NCBI GenBank assembly: GCA_003142855.1
Contig: PLNW01000164.1
Coordinates: 28,428 to 92,362, forward strand
DNA length: 63,935 nt
Source of the DNA: Myxococcales bacterium
GTDB lineage: Bacteria > Myxococcota_A > Polyangia > Fen-1088
Direction: 5' to 3'
The notes under the pieces were generated by a model. The model saw only the letters and a program-made list of their open reading frames with translations. It had not been told where the DNA came from and made no database searches. Below are positions 16,955 to 25,154 of the stretch, piece by piece; within the stretch, counting starts at the first letter, position 1; each line of letters starts with the position of its first letter. The position numbers were made by a program, and so were the translations under genes.

Positions 16955-17734
16955 ATGGTTGAGTCCAGTCGTCGACCCATGCCTCGCATTCTGGTCGTCG
17001 AGGACGAAGTCGACATCAGCACCTCGCTCTCGTACAGCCTGAAGGCAATTGGCTATGAGGTGCAGGTCGCGGAGCGTGGCGAGGCAGCCCTGGAGAACGT
17101 GGCCAGCTTTCGCCCCGACCTGGTGCTCCTGGACGTCATGCTGCCCGACATCTCAGGTTTCGATGTGTGCCGTCGCATTCGCGCCAACCCCGGTGGTGTC
17201 CAGCCTGCGGTGATCATGTTGACTGCCAAGAGCCAGGAACTTAGCCGCGTGGCCGGTTTCGAGGTGGGCGCCGACGACTACGTGACCAAACCATTCAGCA
17301 TTCGCGAACTGGTTTTGCGCATCGACGCCCGACTGAAAGCGCGGCGGCCAGTGGCCGAGCCGGGCCCGGCCGCGCAGCCGGCCGAACTGGAACGGGTGAA
17401 GGTGGGCCCGCTGGAGATCGATCGGGCCGAGCACCGCGTGTTCGTGAACGGCGAGGAAATCCGCGTGAGCCCCCTGGAGATGCGCCTCCTGCTCTTCCTG
17501 GTGCGCACGCCGGGCAAGATGCGCTCGCGCAAGGAATTGCTCACCGAGGTGTGGGGCTACCATCCAGAAGTCTCCAGCCGCACTTTGGACACGCATGTGA
17601 AGCGCATCCGCGACAAGTTTGGCGCTTCGGGCGATCTCATTCAGACGGTGCGCGGGGTAGGCTATCGCCTGGCCGTGCGCGGGGAGCCCGGCACACAGAA
17701 GACAGGAACCACCACGCCCGCGCGCAAAGGCTGA
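16955..17734 (+). CDS. PhoB-like response regulator A (OmpR family)
   Basis: The 259-residue product has a receiver domain with the acidic pocket in ILVVEDEVD, phospho-acceptor Asp60 (DLVLLDVMLPD) and KPFSIRELVLRI, then a winged-helix domain (LEMRLLLFLVRTPGKMRSRK, recognition helix SSRTLDTHVKRIRDKF, wing LIQTVRGVGYRLA). OmpR/PhoB regulators bind tandem 7+4 repeats as dimers, which fits the repeats found in this window. The gene faces a paralogue at 17771. No cognate PhoR-type kinase is present. Start could also be the ATG at 16979. Confidence 0.85.
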   Translation: MVESSRRPMPRILVVEDEVDISTSLSYSLKAIGYEVQVAERGEAALENVASFRPDLVLLDVMLPDISGFDVCRRIRANPGGVQPAVIMLTAKSQELSRVAGFEVGADDYVTKPFSIRELVLRIDARLKARRPVAEPGPAAQPAELERVKVGPLEIDRAEHRVFVNGEEIRVSPLEMRLLLFLVRTPGKMRSRKELLTEVWGYHPEVSSRTLDTHVKRIRDKFGASGDLIQTVRGVGYRLAVRGEPGTQKTGTTTPARKG

Positions 17735-17770
17735 AGTGTCGTCGGCCCTATTCCGGCACGGTCGCCCCGC

Positions 17771-18532
17771 TCATCTGCGACGGGCGACGTTGCCCGCTGC
17801 CTCGCGACGACGGACTCGCTGCTGGGTCTTGGCCAGCCGGTAGCCCACGCCGTGCACAGTCTGGATCATCCACGCCATGGCGCCGAATTTGTCGCGGATG
17901 CGTTTGATATGCGTGTCCAAGGTGCGGCTGGATACATCAGGTCGATAGCCCCAGACTTCAGTGAGCAGCTCGCGGCGCGTGTGCATCTTGCCCGGCGAGC
18001 TGGCCATGTAGGCAAGCAAGCGCATTTCTTGCGCGCTGAAGCTGATCTCCTCGCCGGACAGAAAGATCCGATGGCCCGCTTGATCGATCTCCAGCGGTCC
18101 TAGCGTCAGTCGCTCGTCAGCTCCTTCCAGTCCCGAGGATTCGGCGACGGCCGGCAGCTCGGCGGTCTGGCGAGCGCGTAATCGGACCTCGATGCGCAAC
18201 ATCAGCTCGCGCAGGCTGAAAGGCTTGCTCACGAAGTCGTCGGCGCCCACCTCGAAACCGGCGACGCGTTCACTCTCCCCGGTCTGGGCGGTCAGGATGA
18301 CCACGGCTGGCTGTGGCGTCACCGCACTGGCCCGGATTCGGCGACAGACCTCGAAGCCGGAGAGATCCGGCAGCGCAATGTCGAGCAGGACAAGGTCGGG
18401 ACACAGACCAGGGAAGATGCGCAGGGCTTCTTCACCACTGCCCACGACTTGCACCTGATATCCCGCCGCTTCGAGAATATAGGACAGTGAACCGCTCAGG
18501 TTGGGCTCGTCTTGTACGACGAGAATGCGCAT
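17771..18532 (-). CDS. PhoB-like response regulator B (OmpR family)
   Basis: This 253-residue paralogue of regulator A shares almost every motif: ILVVQDEPN, Asp51 in DLVLLDIALPD, GADDFVSKPFSLRELMLRIE, and SSRTLDTHIKRIRDKFGAM with IQTVHGVGYRLA. The first acidic residue of the pocket is replaced by Gln (VVQDE rather than VVEDE). The linker is longer and acidic, and the C-terminus is basic (RVRRREAAGNVARRR). It is convergent with regulator A with 36 bp between their stops. Its own promoter carries a three-unit Pho-box-like array. An ATG at 18559 is an alternative start. Confidence 0.85.
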   Translation of the reverse strand: MRILVVQDEPNLSGSLSYILEAAGYQVQVVGSGEEALRIFPGLCPDLVLLDIALPDLSGFEVCRRIRASAVTPQPAVVILTAQTGESERVAGFEVGADDFVSKPFSLRELMLRIEVRLRARQTAELPAVAESSGLEGADERLTLGPLEIDQAGHRIFLSGEEISFSAQEMRLLAYMASSPGKMHTRRELLTEVWGYRPDVSSRTLDTHIKRIRDKFGAMAWMIQTVHGVGYRLAKTQQRVRRREAAGNVARRR

Positions 18533-18602
18533 ACGCGCCTGGGATGCAATCCCGAGCATGCAGTGACCATATTCGCGGTGCTGAAAATTTCGTGTTACAG
18601 CA

Positions 18603-18631
18603 CTGAAACGTGATTGTGACTGCTTTGCGAC
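18603..18631 (-). promoter_or_regulatory. Three-unit Pho-box-like array before regulator B
   Basis: CTGAAAC, TTGTGAC and TTGCGAC occur at exact 11-bp intervals about 70-100 bp before the regulator start. A PhoB-type regulator could bind here, making regulator B part of an autoregulatory or cross-regulatory loop. Confidence 0.55.
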
Positions 18632-18679
18632 TGTGTCAACGGGACCATTGGTCCCGCGTCTTGGCCATGCGGTGTGCGG

Positions 18680-19636
18680 CTACTGGGCCATCTCAATCGA
18701 GTACGACTTGAAGGCCGTGCCGCCGCGCGAATCGCGCAACACCAGCCACAGGTGTACCATTGTCACGGCCGTGTCCGGGGCTTTCCAGGTATTGCTGGTC
18801 GAAGTGGCGGTCTCGGTGCCTGCCACGCCGGTGCGGTCGTGTTCAAACGATCCGGACGTCGCAAACCAGGACATGTACAGATCCTCTGTCTGGTCCACCA
18901 GCGCGTCGCCGCTCTGGTTGAGAACCGGAAAGGTTTCCGCCGAACCATCGGCGAAGGTCGCCTGAAAGACGACTGACTCGCCCGGGGCTATGGTTGGCGA
19001 GCCAGAATCCAGGTTGAAGCTGGAACCGTCGGCCCTGGTGACATCAGTGGCAGCGATGCCCGGATGGTTGTTGGGCTGATAGCGCTTGTTGTAGTCGTCG
19101 ACAATATCTGTGGCGGCATTGGCCAAATTACATGTGATTCGCTCAAAGGCGAATCCCGTCAGACTGCCGGTCGCCAGATCAGGGAACTTCACTCGAACCG
19201 GCAGGTAGTAGCCCCCTGTGCTATCCGGATCTCGCGGCCTAATCGACGGCTGGCCAGTTGCCACCGGGGGCGCAATGGGACCAAATAGCATGCAGGCCTT
19301 GGTCAGGACTGGGGCGGCAAATGTCTGTCCCGTGGCAGCGCCTGGCTCGGGAGGATTGCAGGCGCTGGCCACCGAGCTATTCTCGGCTGGGGGTTTGGGC
19401 GTCTCACAGACATCCCAACCGGCGGTGGCATCAGTGACCGTTCCCGACGGCGAGGCCAGCAAGAAGGAGTACACCACATTTTCATCGGGCTTGGCCTCGG
19501 CCGGATCGCCTTTCACCGCGAGAAGGGCGTAGTCGGTGATCAGCGACGGCGCCTGGCCCACTTCAGGCTTGCACCCGAGCGCGACGCCGCCGGCAAGAAC
19601 GACCGTGAAAAGAAGTTGTTTGGCGCGAGTCATCAC
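18680..19636 (-). CDS. Lipoprotein of the TonB-porin module (copy 1, last gene)
   Basis: The product (~317 residues) has a type II signal with lipobox VALGC. It has no family that I can name but is a clear paralogue of the gene at 55038. Shared motifs are RPRDPDSTGGYYLPVR, SWFATSGSFEHDRTG and a C-terminal VHLWLVLRDSRGGTAF. Several Cys suggest disulfides in an exported beta-rich domain. Start codon GTG (or ATG at 19633) overlaps the stop of the receptor gene (TAGTGATG), so it is probably translated together with the receptor and may be its surface or periplasmic partner. Confidence 0.75.
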   Translation of the reverse strand: MMTRAKQLLFTVVLAGGVALGCKPEVGQAPSLITDYALLAVKGDPAEAKPDENVVYSFLLASPSGTVTDATAGWDVCETPKPPAENSSVASACNPPEPGAATGQTFAAPVLTKACMLFGPIAPPVATGQPSIRPRDPDSTGGYYLPVRVKFPDLATGSLTGFAFERITCNLANAATDIVDDYNKRYQPNNHPGIAATDVTRADGSSFNLDSGSPTIAPGESVVFQATFADGSAETFPVLNQSGDALVDQTEDLYMSWFATSGSFEHDRTGVAGTETATSTSNTWKAPDTAVTMVHLWLVLRDSRGGTAFKSYSIEMAQ

Positions 19637-22287
19637 TAGAACTCCAATCGGGCACCGGCAACCGCCAAGGTCGGCAGCCCGGTGATGGTGCTCCTGACCT
19701 TGTAATTCTCACTGTAGATGATCTCTTCGGGATTCTTGCGGTTGGTGACGTTCTGCACGTCGATGAACACGCTCAATTTCATCCGTTGCATGATGAAGGC
19801 CTTTTCGCCGCGGACATCCAGTTGATAGAAGGCCGGGATGCGAATGGAGTTGTGCGCTCCGAACACGGGCTCATCGTAACCGTCGCGGCCGAGATAGCTG
19901 TCCACCACCGGCGTGCGCGGCATCCCGCTGGAATAGCGAAAGCGGCCGCCCACCACGAAGCCCATGCCGATGTCGTAGCTGGCCAGCAGGGCCAGCACGT
20001 GGGTCTGGTCGTAGTCGAAAAGGCGAAGGGCCTCGCCAGGATGATCGCGGCGCTCGCTGCGCGACAGGGTATAGGTCGCCCAGCCGAAGAAGCCCTTGAA
20101 CAGTTCCTGCCGGAGCAGGATCTGAAGTCCGCGCACTTGGCCGGTTCCATCCTGGGTCAGTGCCTGTCCCACCGGCGGGGACGGGCTGGCGCTGCGCGAG
20201 ACCAAGTCGTACAGCTTCTTGTAGAAGCCCACCGACTCCAAGGTCAAGGTTGGACGCAGCTTGAGCGAGAACCCGCCGGTCAGGTGTACGGCATATGACC
20301 CCACAATCGACGGGTTGCCGAACACGGGCGACATGTCCGCCGGATCGGGTGGCTGGCCGTACACCCCCGCGCCGCCGGTGAGGGTGAGCCTGGATATCGG
20401 TCGCCAGGCGATCTGCAGACGCGGATTGGGCAGATTGCGCAGCACAGGGACGTGCAGGGGATTCGGGGGAGCGTCGAGCCGTGAATAGCCGACCGGAGGA
20501 GCGATGGTGCTGAAGGGCAGTCGGTGATCGCCTTCGATCCAGGTGGGTTCAAATCGCAGTCCCGGCGTCAGGGTCCAGTTCCCGAGCTTGAGGTCCAAAG
20601 TGGCGAAGCTGGCCAGGCTGAGAACCGTGACCTTCCAGTTGTCGAATGCTGTCTCGGGGGAAGGGCGCTGGCCGAAGACGACGATGTCCCCTTCCCGGGG
20701 TGGCTGGTTCACCGAACCGGTGCGGCTGAGTTGGAGCTGTTGCCCCTGCACGTCCATGCCGAGCAAAAGCACCGCCGCAGGATGAATTCGTCGACGCAGA
20801 CTTCCGCGCAAAGCATAGGACAGAGTCTGGGTATCAAGCCGTGTGCTTTGGTTGCCGAAGGTGTCCTGTTCGGCACTGTGGTCGACGCCCAGCGAGGGCG
20901 TCACGCGCACGCTGGAGCCGTCGTCGAACAGGCGGCTATAACTGACGAATACGCGGCGGAAGGACGTGTCGGGGTTCTGCGCGCGCAGATCGGCTGGATC
21001 GCTGGCCGGAATGGTTCGGCGCAGGTGATCGTCAGCCGCAAGGAAGGTCGCGCTGACCTCCTCGTCTTTGCGCAGGCCGAGGGTGGCGCGCGCCTGGTAG
21101 TCGTCGTAGCGCGGGATGGGGAATGAGTCGCCGATGTCGGCCTTGGTCACTGCTGCCATCAGACGGTCGAGGTAGCCGTAGCGTCCGGCGACAGCCAACC
21201 GCAGCCGCGGGGTCACGGTAGCCGAAACCTCGGCCGAAGTGTCCATCACGTCGCTGGCCACGTAGCCGTGCACGCCCGACGAGGGAAGCGGAGCCAGATC
21301 GATGCGCACCAATCCGCCCAGCCCGCGTCCATAATCCGCGCCGTACGCCCCGGGCGAAAGATCGATGGACTTGACCAGGTCAGAGTTGATGGTCGAGCGC
21401 AACCCGCCCATGTGATACAGGCTGGGAATCTCCACGCCCTCGACCACCACCCGGGTCTCCTTGGGCGACGAGCCCCATACTATCAGTTGGCCCGAACCAA
21501 AGCTGGCGCGTCCCACGCCCGGCAGGTTCTGCACCACTTTCAAGGTGTCGCCCTGGGTGCCAGGAACCTTGCGCGCCTCCTCGGTGCGGATGCGGGTTTC
21601 CACCGCCTCCTTCTTGATGCGAGCCGCGCGCACCACGACTTCTTCGTCGACGTCGTCCTCCTTCTGTTCCACGTAGTACTTCATGGTGCGCTTCTGGCCC
21701 GGCCGAATGGTTTCGTCGGTCAACACAGTGACCAGGCGCGGGTGGCGAATTTCGACCTTGTACGTGGCAGGCGGCAGATCGGTGAACGAGAAGGCTCCAG
21801 CCTCATCGGTCTTGGTGGCCAGGTCCAGATCCTTGATCCGCACGGTCACGTCGGCCAGCGGCTGTTTCTTGAAGCGATCCAGGATCACGCCCTCGAAGTT
21901 CACCTGCGGTCCCAGCGACACCATCTTGGTCACGATGGTGAAGTCGTAGCGGTACGTGATCTTCACGGGGATGGCCTGTCCACTGGCCTCCGCCGGGGTG
22001 AAGACAAACTGCCGGGCCGCGGCCACTGCGGCGCTGTCGAAATCGGCACCGCCGCTTTCCAGAACCTCGACGCCGCCCACCTTTCCGTCGTCCCCCACCT
22101 CGATGGAAAGCAGCACCCGCGCGGTGATGCCGGCGTCGTGCTTGTCCTTGGGGTACTCGGCCGCAACGAAATGAATCAGGCGGGGTGGCTTGGCGATTGC
22201 GGCCGCTTCATCGGCGCGCGCGTGCCCTGGGTACACCGGGAACCCGGCGCCCACGAGAGCGGCCACAAAGGCGAGGCGAAAATGCAA
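19636..22287 (-). CDS. TonB-dependent receptor with N-terminal TonB_C-like domain (copy 1)
   Basis: The 883-residue product has a signal peptide. Residues ~30-115 form a TonB C-terminal-like domain (LIHFVAAEYPKDKHDAG, then FDSAAVAAARQFVFTPAEA). A carboxypeptidase-regulatory-like beta domain follows (~130-200, VNFEGVILDRF to GAFSFTDLPPATYKVEI), then the plug (~245-340, VPGTQGDTLKVVQNLPGVG and RSTINSDLVKSIDLSPGAYG), then a barrel ending in Phe (AGARLEF), as the BAM complex requires. It sits in the outer membrane and should import a substrate energised by the adjacent TonB-ExbB-ExbD. The TTG start follows the tonB stop directly. Confidence 0.88.
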   Translation of the reverse strand: MHFRLAFVAALVGAGFPVYPGHARADEAAAIAKPPRLIHFVAAEYPKDKHDAGITARVLLSIEVGDDGKVGGVEVLESGGADFDSAAVAAARQFVFTPAEASGQAIPVKITYRYDFTIVTKMVSLGPQVNFEGVILDRFKKQPLADVTVRIKDLDLATKTDEAGAFSFTDLPPATYKVEIRHPRLVTVLTDETIRPGQKRTMKYYVEQKEDDVDEEVVVRAARIKKEAVETRIRTEEARKVPGTQGDTLKVVQNLPGVGRASFGSGQLIVWGSSPKETRVVVEGVEIPSLYHMGGLRSTINSDLVKSIDLSPGAYGADYGRGLGGLVRIDLAPLPSSGVHGYVASDVMDTSAEVSATVTPRLRLAVAGRYGYLDRLMAAVTKADIGDSFPIPRYDDYQARATLGLRKDEEVSATFLAADDHLRRTIPASDPADLRAQNPDTSFRRVFVSYSRLFDDGSSVRVTPSLGVDHSAEQDTFGNQSTRLDTQTLSYALRGSLRRRIHPAAVLLLGMDVQGQQLQLSRTGSVNQPPREGDIVVFGQRPSPETAFDNWKVTVLSLASFATLDLKLGNWTLTPGLRFEPTWIEGDHRLPFSTIAPPVGYSRLDAPPNPLHVPVLRNLPNPRLQIAWRPISRLTLTGGAGVYGQPPDPADMSPVFGNPSIVGSYAVHLTGGFSLKLRPTLTLESVGFYKKLYDLVSRSASPSPPVGQALTQDGTGQVRGLQILLRQELFKGFFGWATYTLSRSERRDHPGEALRLFDYDQTHVLALLASYDIGMGFVVGGRFRYSSGMPRTPVVDSYLGRDGYDEPVFGAHNSIRIPAFYQLDVRGEKAFIMQRMKLSVFIDVQNVTNRKNPEEIIYSENYKVRSTITGLPTLAVAGARLEF

Positions 22288-23019
22288 TCAATCCCCCAGC
22301 TCAAAACGACGGGCCAAGACATAGGTCCCTCCCGCGATGGGCTTGCCACAGGCCATGGCCGGCCGGAAGCGCCACTGCTTGACCGCGGCCACTGCGGCGG
22401 CATCCAGTTCGGGCGACACGCTGGCCAGGATCTCGACCGACAGCACGGAGCCATCCGCGCTGACAACGATTTTCAGCTTGAGCTTGCCCTCGATACCCTC
22501 GGAGCGTGCCGCGGCTGTGTATTCGATTTCGGTTTTGAACACAGGCTCAGGCTTGGAGGGCTCGTCGGTGCAACGCTCCTCGATGTTGGGACCCGCCCCC
22601 AGCTCCTGGCGCTGGTGGCGGCGGGGCGCGCCGGGTTCGAAGGTGGCCACCTTGGTGGGCGCCACGGCTTGCGGGGCGCGCACAATGGGAATCGCCACGG
22701 CATCGCCGATGTCCTCGTTGCTCATGGCGATCTCGGTCGGCATGACCATGGTAGGCATTTTCGCCGCCGCAACCGGCGCCGCGACCGGCGCGACCTTGGG
22801 CGCGGCCGTGACTTTCTGTTCCTTGGGATGCGGATCCACCTTGGCCACTTTGGGCGGTGCCTTGGGCTTGGGTGGCGCCTCGCGTTTTTTCTTCTTGGCC
22901 TCCTCCTGCAACTGCACAACATAGGTCTTGCCCGAGGCGCGGTGCTGCGATGCTGTGAGCAGCACGAATGCAAGCCCGGCGTGAATGACCATCGAGACCG
23001 CGACAGTGGCCTTTTTCAC
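22288..23019 (-). CDS. tonB: TonB energy-transducing protein
   Basis: The 243-residue product starts at a GTG with GAGG upstream. An N-terminal membrane anchor (VAVSMVIHAGLAFVLLTA) is followed by a Lys/Pro-rich spacer (KKKKREAPPKPKAPPKVAKV) spanning the periplasm, and a C-terminal TonB domain (residues ~155-240; GIEGKLKLKIVVSADG, DAAAVAAVKQWRFRPAMACG). It relays proton-motive energy from ExbBD to outer-membrane receptors. It lies between exbD and the receptor gene, which implies a dedicated energiser for this module and perhaps for the unlinked copy too. Confidence 0.88.
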   Translation of the reverse strand: MKKATVAVSMVIHAGLAFVLLTASQHRASGKTYVVQLQEEAKKKKREAPPKPKAPPKVAKVDPHPKEQKVTAAPKVAPVAAPVAAAKMPTMVMPTEIAMSNEDIGDAVAIPIVRAPQAVAPTKVATFEPGAPRRHQRQELGAGPNIEERCTDEPSKPEPVFKTEIEYTAAARSEGIEGKLKLKIVVSADGSVLSVEILASVSPELDAAAVAAVKQWRFRPAMACGKPIAGGTYVLARRFELGD

Positions 23020-23063
23020 GGCAAAACCTCACAACTGGGCAGCCAGCGGCGGACCATCGCCCG

Positions 23064-23483
23064 CTACTGGCCCCCCACCTGCATGATGTTGATTGCGAAC
23101 TTGGTAACGCCAGCGAGTTTGGCGAGATCCATGATGTGAACGACCTGGCCATGGGCCGCGTCCTTGTCGGCGCTGATGACCACGCTGATTTCGGAATCGG
23201 CCGCCACCGCCTCCTTCATGCGACCCTCCAGATCCTGCTCATTCACCGGCTGTTCGTTCCAGCGCAGTTCTCCTGTCTTGAACAACTGCACGGTGTTGGG
23301 CTTCTCCGCGGTGCCGTCACTCACCCGCGCCCTGGGCAGGCTCACCTTCAAGGTCTGCGCCACGATGTACGTGGACGCGACCATCAGAATAACTAACAAG
23401 ACCAGGCATACGTCGACCAGCGGGGTCACGTTGATGGCGGAGATGGTCTTGGCCCGCCCCACACCTGCCATCGTGCCAGCCAT
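23064..23483 (-). CDS. exbD: ExbD/TolR biopolymer transport protein
   Basis: The 139-residue product has the ExbD pattern: short basic cytoplasmic start, one transmembrane helix beginning INVTPLVDVCLVLLVILMVA with the essential Asp that carries protons, then a periplasmic domain (VVISADKDAAHGQVVHIMDL). It forms the proton channel with ExbB. Start and exbB stop overlap by one base (TGATG). An ATG four codons in is possible. Confidence 0.9.
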   Translation of the reverse strand: MAGTMAGVGRAKTISAINVTPLVDVCLVLLVILMVASTYIVAQTLKVSLPRARVSDGTAEKPNTVQLFKTGELRWNEQPVNEQDLEGRMKEAVAADSEISVVISADKDAAHGQVVHIMDLAKLAGVTKFAINIMQVGGQ

Positions 23484-24229
23484 CAGCCGTTCACCTCGGC
23501 CGGGCGCAGCGACCTTCTGGAATTGGCGAGATCCTCCAGTGGAGGTGTGTTGTCCGACGTCTTCAAGGAGTTCTTCGGGTTCTTGGTCGACTTCATGACA
23601 GCCAAGACCTGATTGGCCAGAGCGGCCGAGTTCTCCTCAATATCATTGCTCTTCTTTTGGAAGATGTTGAACGCGATGACGGCGGGAATGGCCACCAAGA
23701 TACCGATCGCCGTGGCGATGAGCGCTTCGGAGATACCGCTCATGACGTTGCCCATGCCGCCGGTTCCGCCAGCGGCAGCCATGTTGGCCGAGGCAGCGCC
23801 CAGCTCCTTGAAGGCCGCCACCACGCCAAGCACCGTGCCGAAAAGGCCGACGAAGGGGGCGTTGTTGCCCAAAGTTCCCAGGAACAAGAGGCCACTCTCG
23901 AAAACCTTGCGGCGTTGGCGAACGCCCTTCTGCACGATCTCTTGCAAGGAATCGGGCCCATCGGCGTAGTAGTCCAAGGCGTCGCGAAGAATCTCCGCCT
24001 CAACGGCATGCAGTTCTTCCATGTCTCGCTTGGCGCCGGACAGATCCCCGGCGCGCAGCCGCTTGGCCAGTGCATTGCCGGTCGCGATCAGGTCCAGTCG
24101 CCGCTTGCGGAAGTACCACCAGCGCTCCAGCACCACGCCGACCGAATACACGGACAGCAGGAGCAAGATGTAGAGAACCGCCGCAGCCCCAGTTTGGGCA
24201 ACGAACACCAGTTTGTGCATCAGCAGCAT
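23483..24229 (-). CDS. exbB: ExbB/TolQ/MotA-type proton channel protein
   Basis: The 248-residue product has three predicted transmembrane helices: residues ~10-35 (AAVLYILLLLSVYSVGVVLE), ~125-150 (GNNAPFVGLFGTVLGVVAAF) and ~175-200 (GISEALIATAIGILVAIPAV). The GLFGTV and IATAIG motifs are diagnostic of ExbB/TolQ. A good AAAGG ribosome site precedes the ATG. Inner-membrane location; powers TonB together with ExbD. First gene of the energiser trio inside the larger block. Confidence 0.9.
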   Translation of the reverse strand: MLLMHKLVFVAQTGAAAVLYILLLLSVYSVGVVLERWWYFRKRRLDLIATGNALAKRLRAGDLSGAKRDMEELHAVEAEILRDALDYYADGPDSLQEIVQKGVRQRRKVFESGLLFLGTLGNNAPFVGLFGTVLGVVAAFKELGAASANMAAAGGTGGMGNVMSGISEALIATAIGILVAIPAVIAFNIFQKKSNDIEENSAALANQVLAVMKSTKNPKNSLKTSDNTPPLEDLANSRRSLRPAEVNG

Positions 24230-24245
24230 GGGTCACCTTTCCTTT

Positions 24246-25154
24246 TTAGTAGTCAAACACGAGGGCCTGTAGTCCCGCTCCCTGGCCGTGGGGAAAACGC
24301 GTATCGATGTCGGTCGACTGTCCGCAAGCCTCCATGACTTGGTTGTTCGCAAGCGCGCGAACACACCAGCGCGCTGTGGTCTCAGCACACAGCGAGAAGG
24401 TGTCAACGCGCACGATGTAGCGGCCACTCGGCGGCGTGGAGGGGAAGATCACGTTCTCAGCCCGACGACCATCGATTATGCACATGCTGTTGGAATCGAA
24501 GTCGAGATAGCCGGACTGGAGTCCGGCGTCGACGGTCGCGCCGACTGTCCCGAGCGGCAGACCTGATGGCTTGCGCGACCAGATCTCGTTGACACCCGCG
24601 TCGCCATCGCTGGGCAAGTCCACATGCAGGTCGAGGTCGGCTTCGGTGTCCCAGGTCAGGCTGATGACCAAGGCGCCTTGGATCTGAGGCGCGTCCATGG
24701 TCATGGACTGCGCATATGCCGGGCCAATTTTGCCATCGCGCGTGGTGGCCCGAAAAATCAGCTCCACGACTCCGCCATCCCCAGCGGGCGTCAGTGGAGA
24801 AAACGAGCCCGAAAAGGAAAAGGTGTAGTTGCCGAGGGTGTTCTGGTCGAAATCCTGCACCGGCACGACCCAATGCCCCACGTCGCCCTGCAACCCGACC
24901 AGCACGGCCGTGGAATTGGGACCGACGCTGCCCGATATCTTCTTGTTTGCGACCCCTGGGAAAAGGTCGAGGTTGGCGGCTGATGGGGATGAAACCGTTG
25001 GAGCGGGATCGTGAGCAGTGATGTCAATGGGCCCGGGAATATATTGTGCGCCCTGGATTCTGAAGAACGCTTGCTGACCGGAACTCGGGTCAGCGCCTGA
25101 GCAGCCAGCGGCGAGCAATCCACCAACGACGAGGCCGAGCGCGAGGGGGCGCAT
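24246..25154 (-). CDS. YfaP-like lipoprotein (copy 1)
   Basis: The 302-residue product has lipobox LAAGC. A central segment VISLTWDTEADLDLHVDLPS and a later SGRYIVRVDTFSLC match the DUF2135/YfaP pattern, where DLDLHV precedes a beta domain found in secreted proteins. Between them DFDSNSMCIIDGRRAENVIFP is conserved in the paralogue at 51431. Start overlaps the porin stop (TGATG). It probably sits on the periplasmic or outer face of the outer membrane with the porin and receptor. Exact role unknown. Confidence 0.72.
   Translation of the reverse strand: MRPLALGLVVGGLLAAGCSGADPSSGQQAFFRIQGAQYIPGPIDITAHDPAPTVSSPSAANLDLFPGVANKKISGSVGPNSTAVLVGLQGDVGHWVVPVQDFDQNTLGNYTFSFSGSFSPLTPAGDGGVVELIFRATTRDGKIGPAYAQSMTMDAPQIQGALVISLTWDTEADLDLHVDLPSDGDAGVNEIWSRKPSGLPLGTVGATVDAGLQSGYLDFDSNSMCIIDGRRAENVIFPSTPPSGRYIVRVDTFSLCAETTARWCVRALANNQVMEACGQSTDIDTRFPHGQGAGLQALVFDY

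Noticed and set aside
21268..23139. 623-codon plus-strand frame rich in His/Gly/Arg
   Set aside because: Antisense to the TonB receptor, tonB and exbD genes; typical shadow frame of high-GC coding DNA.
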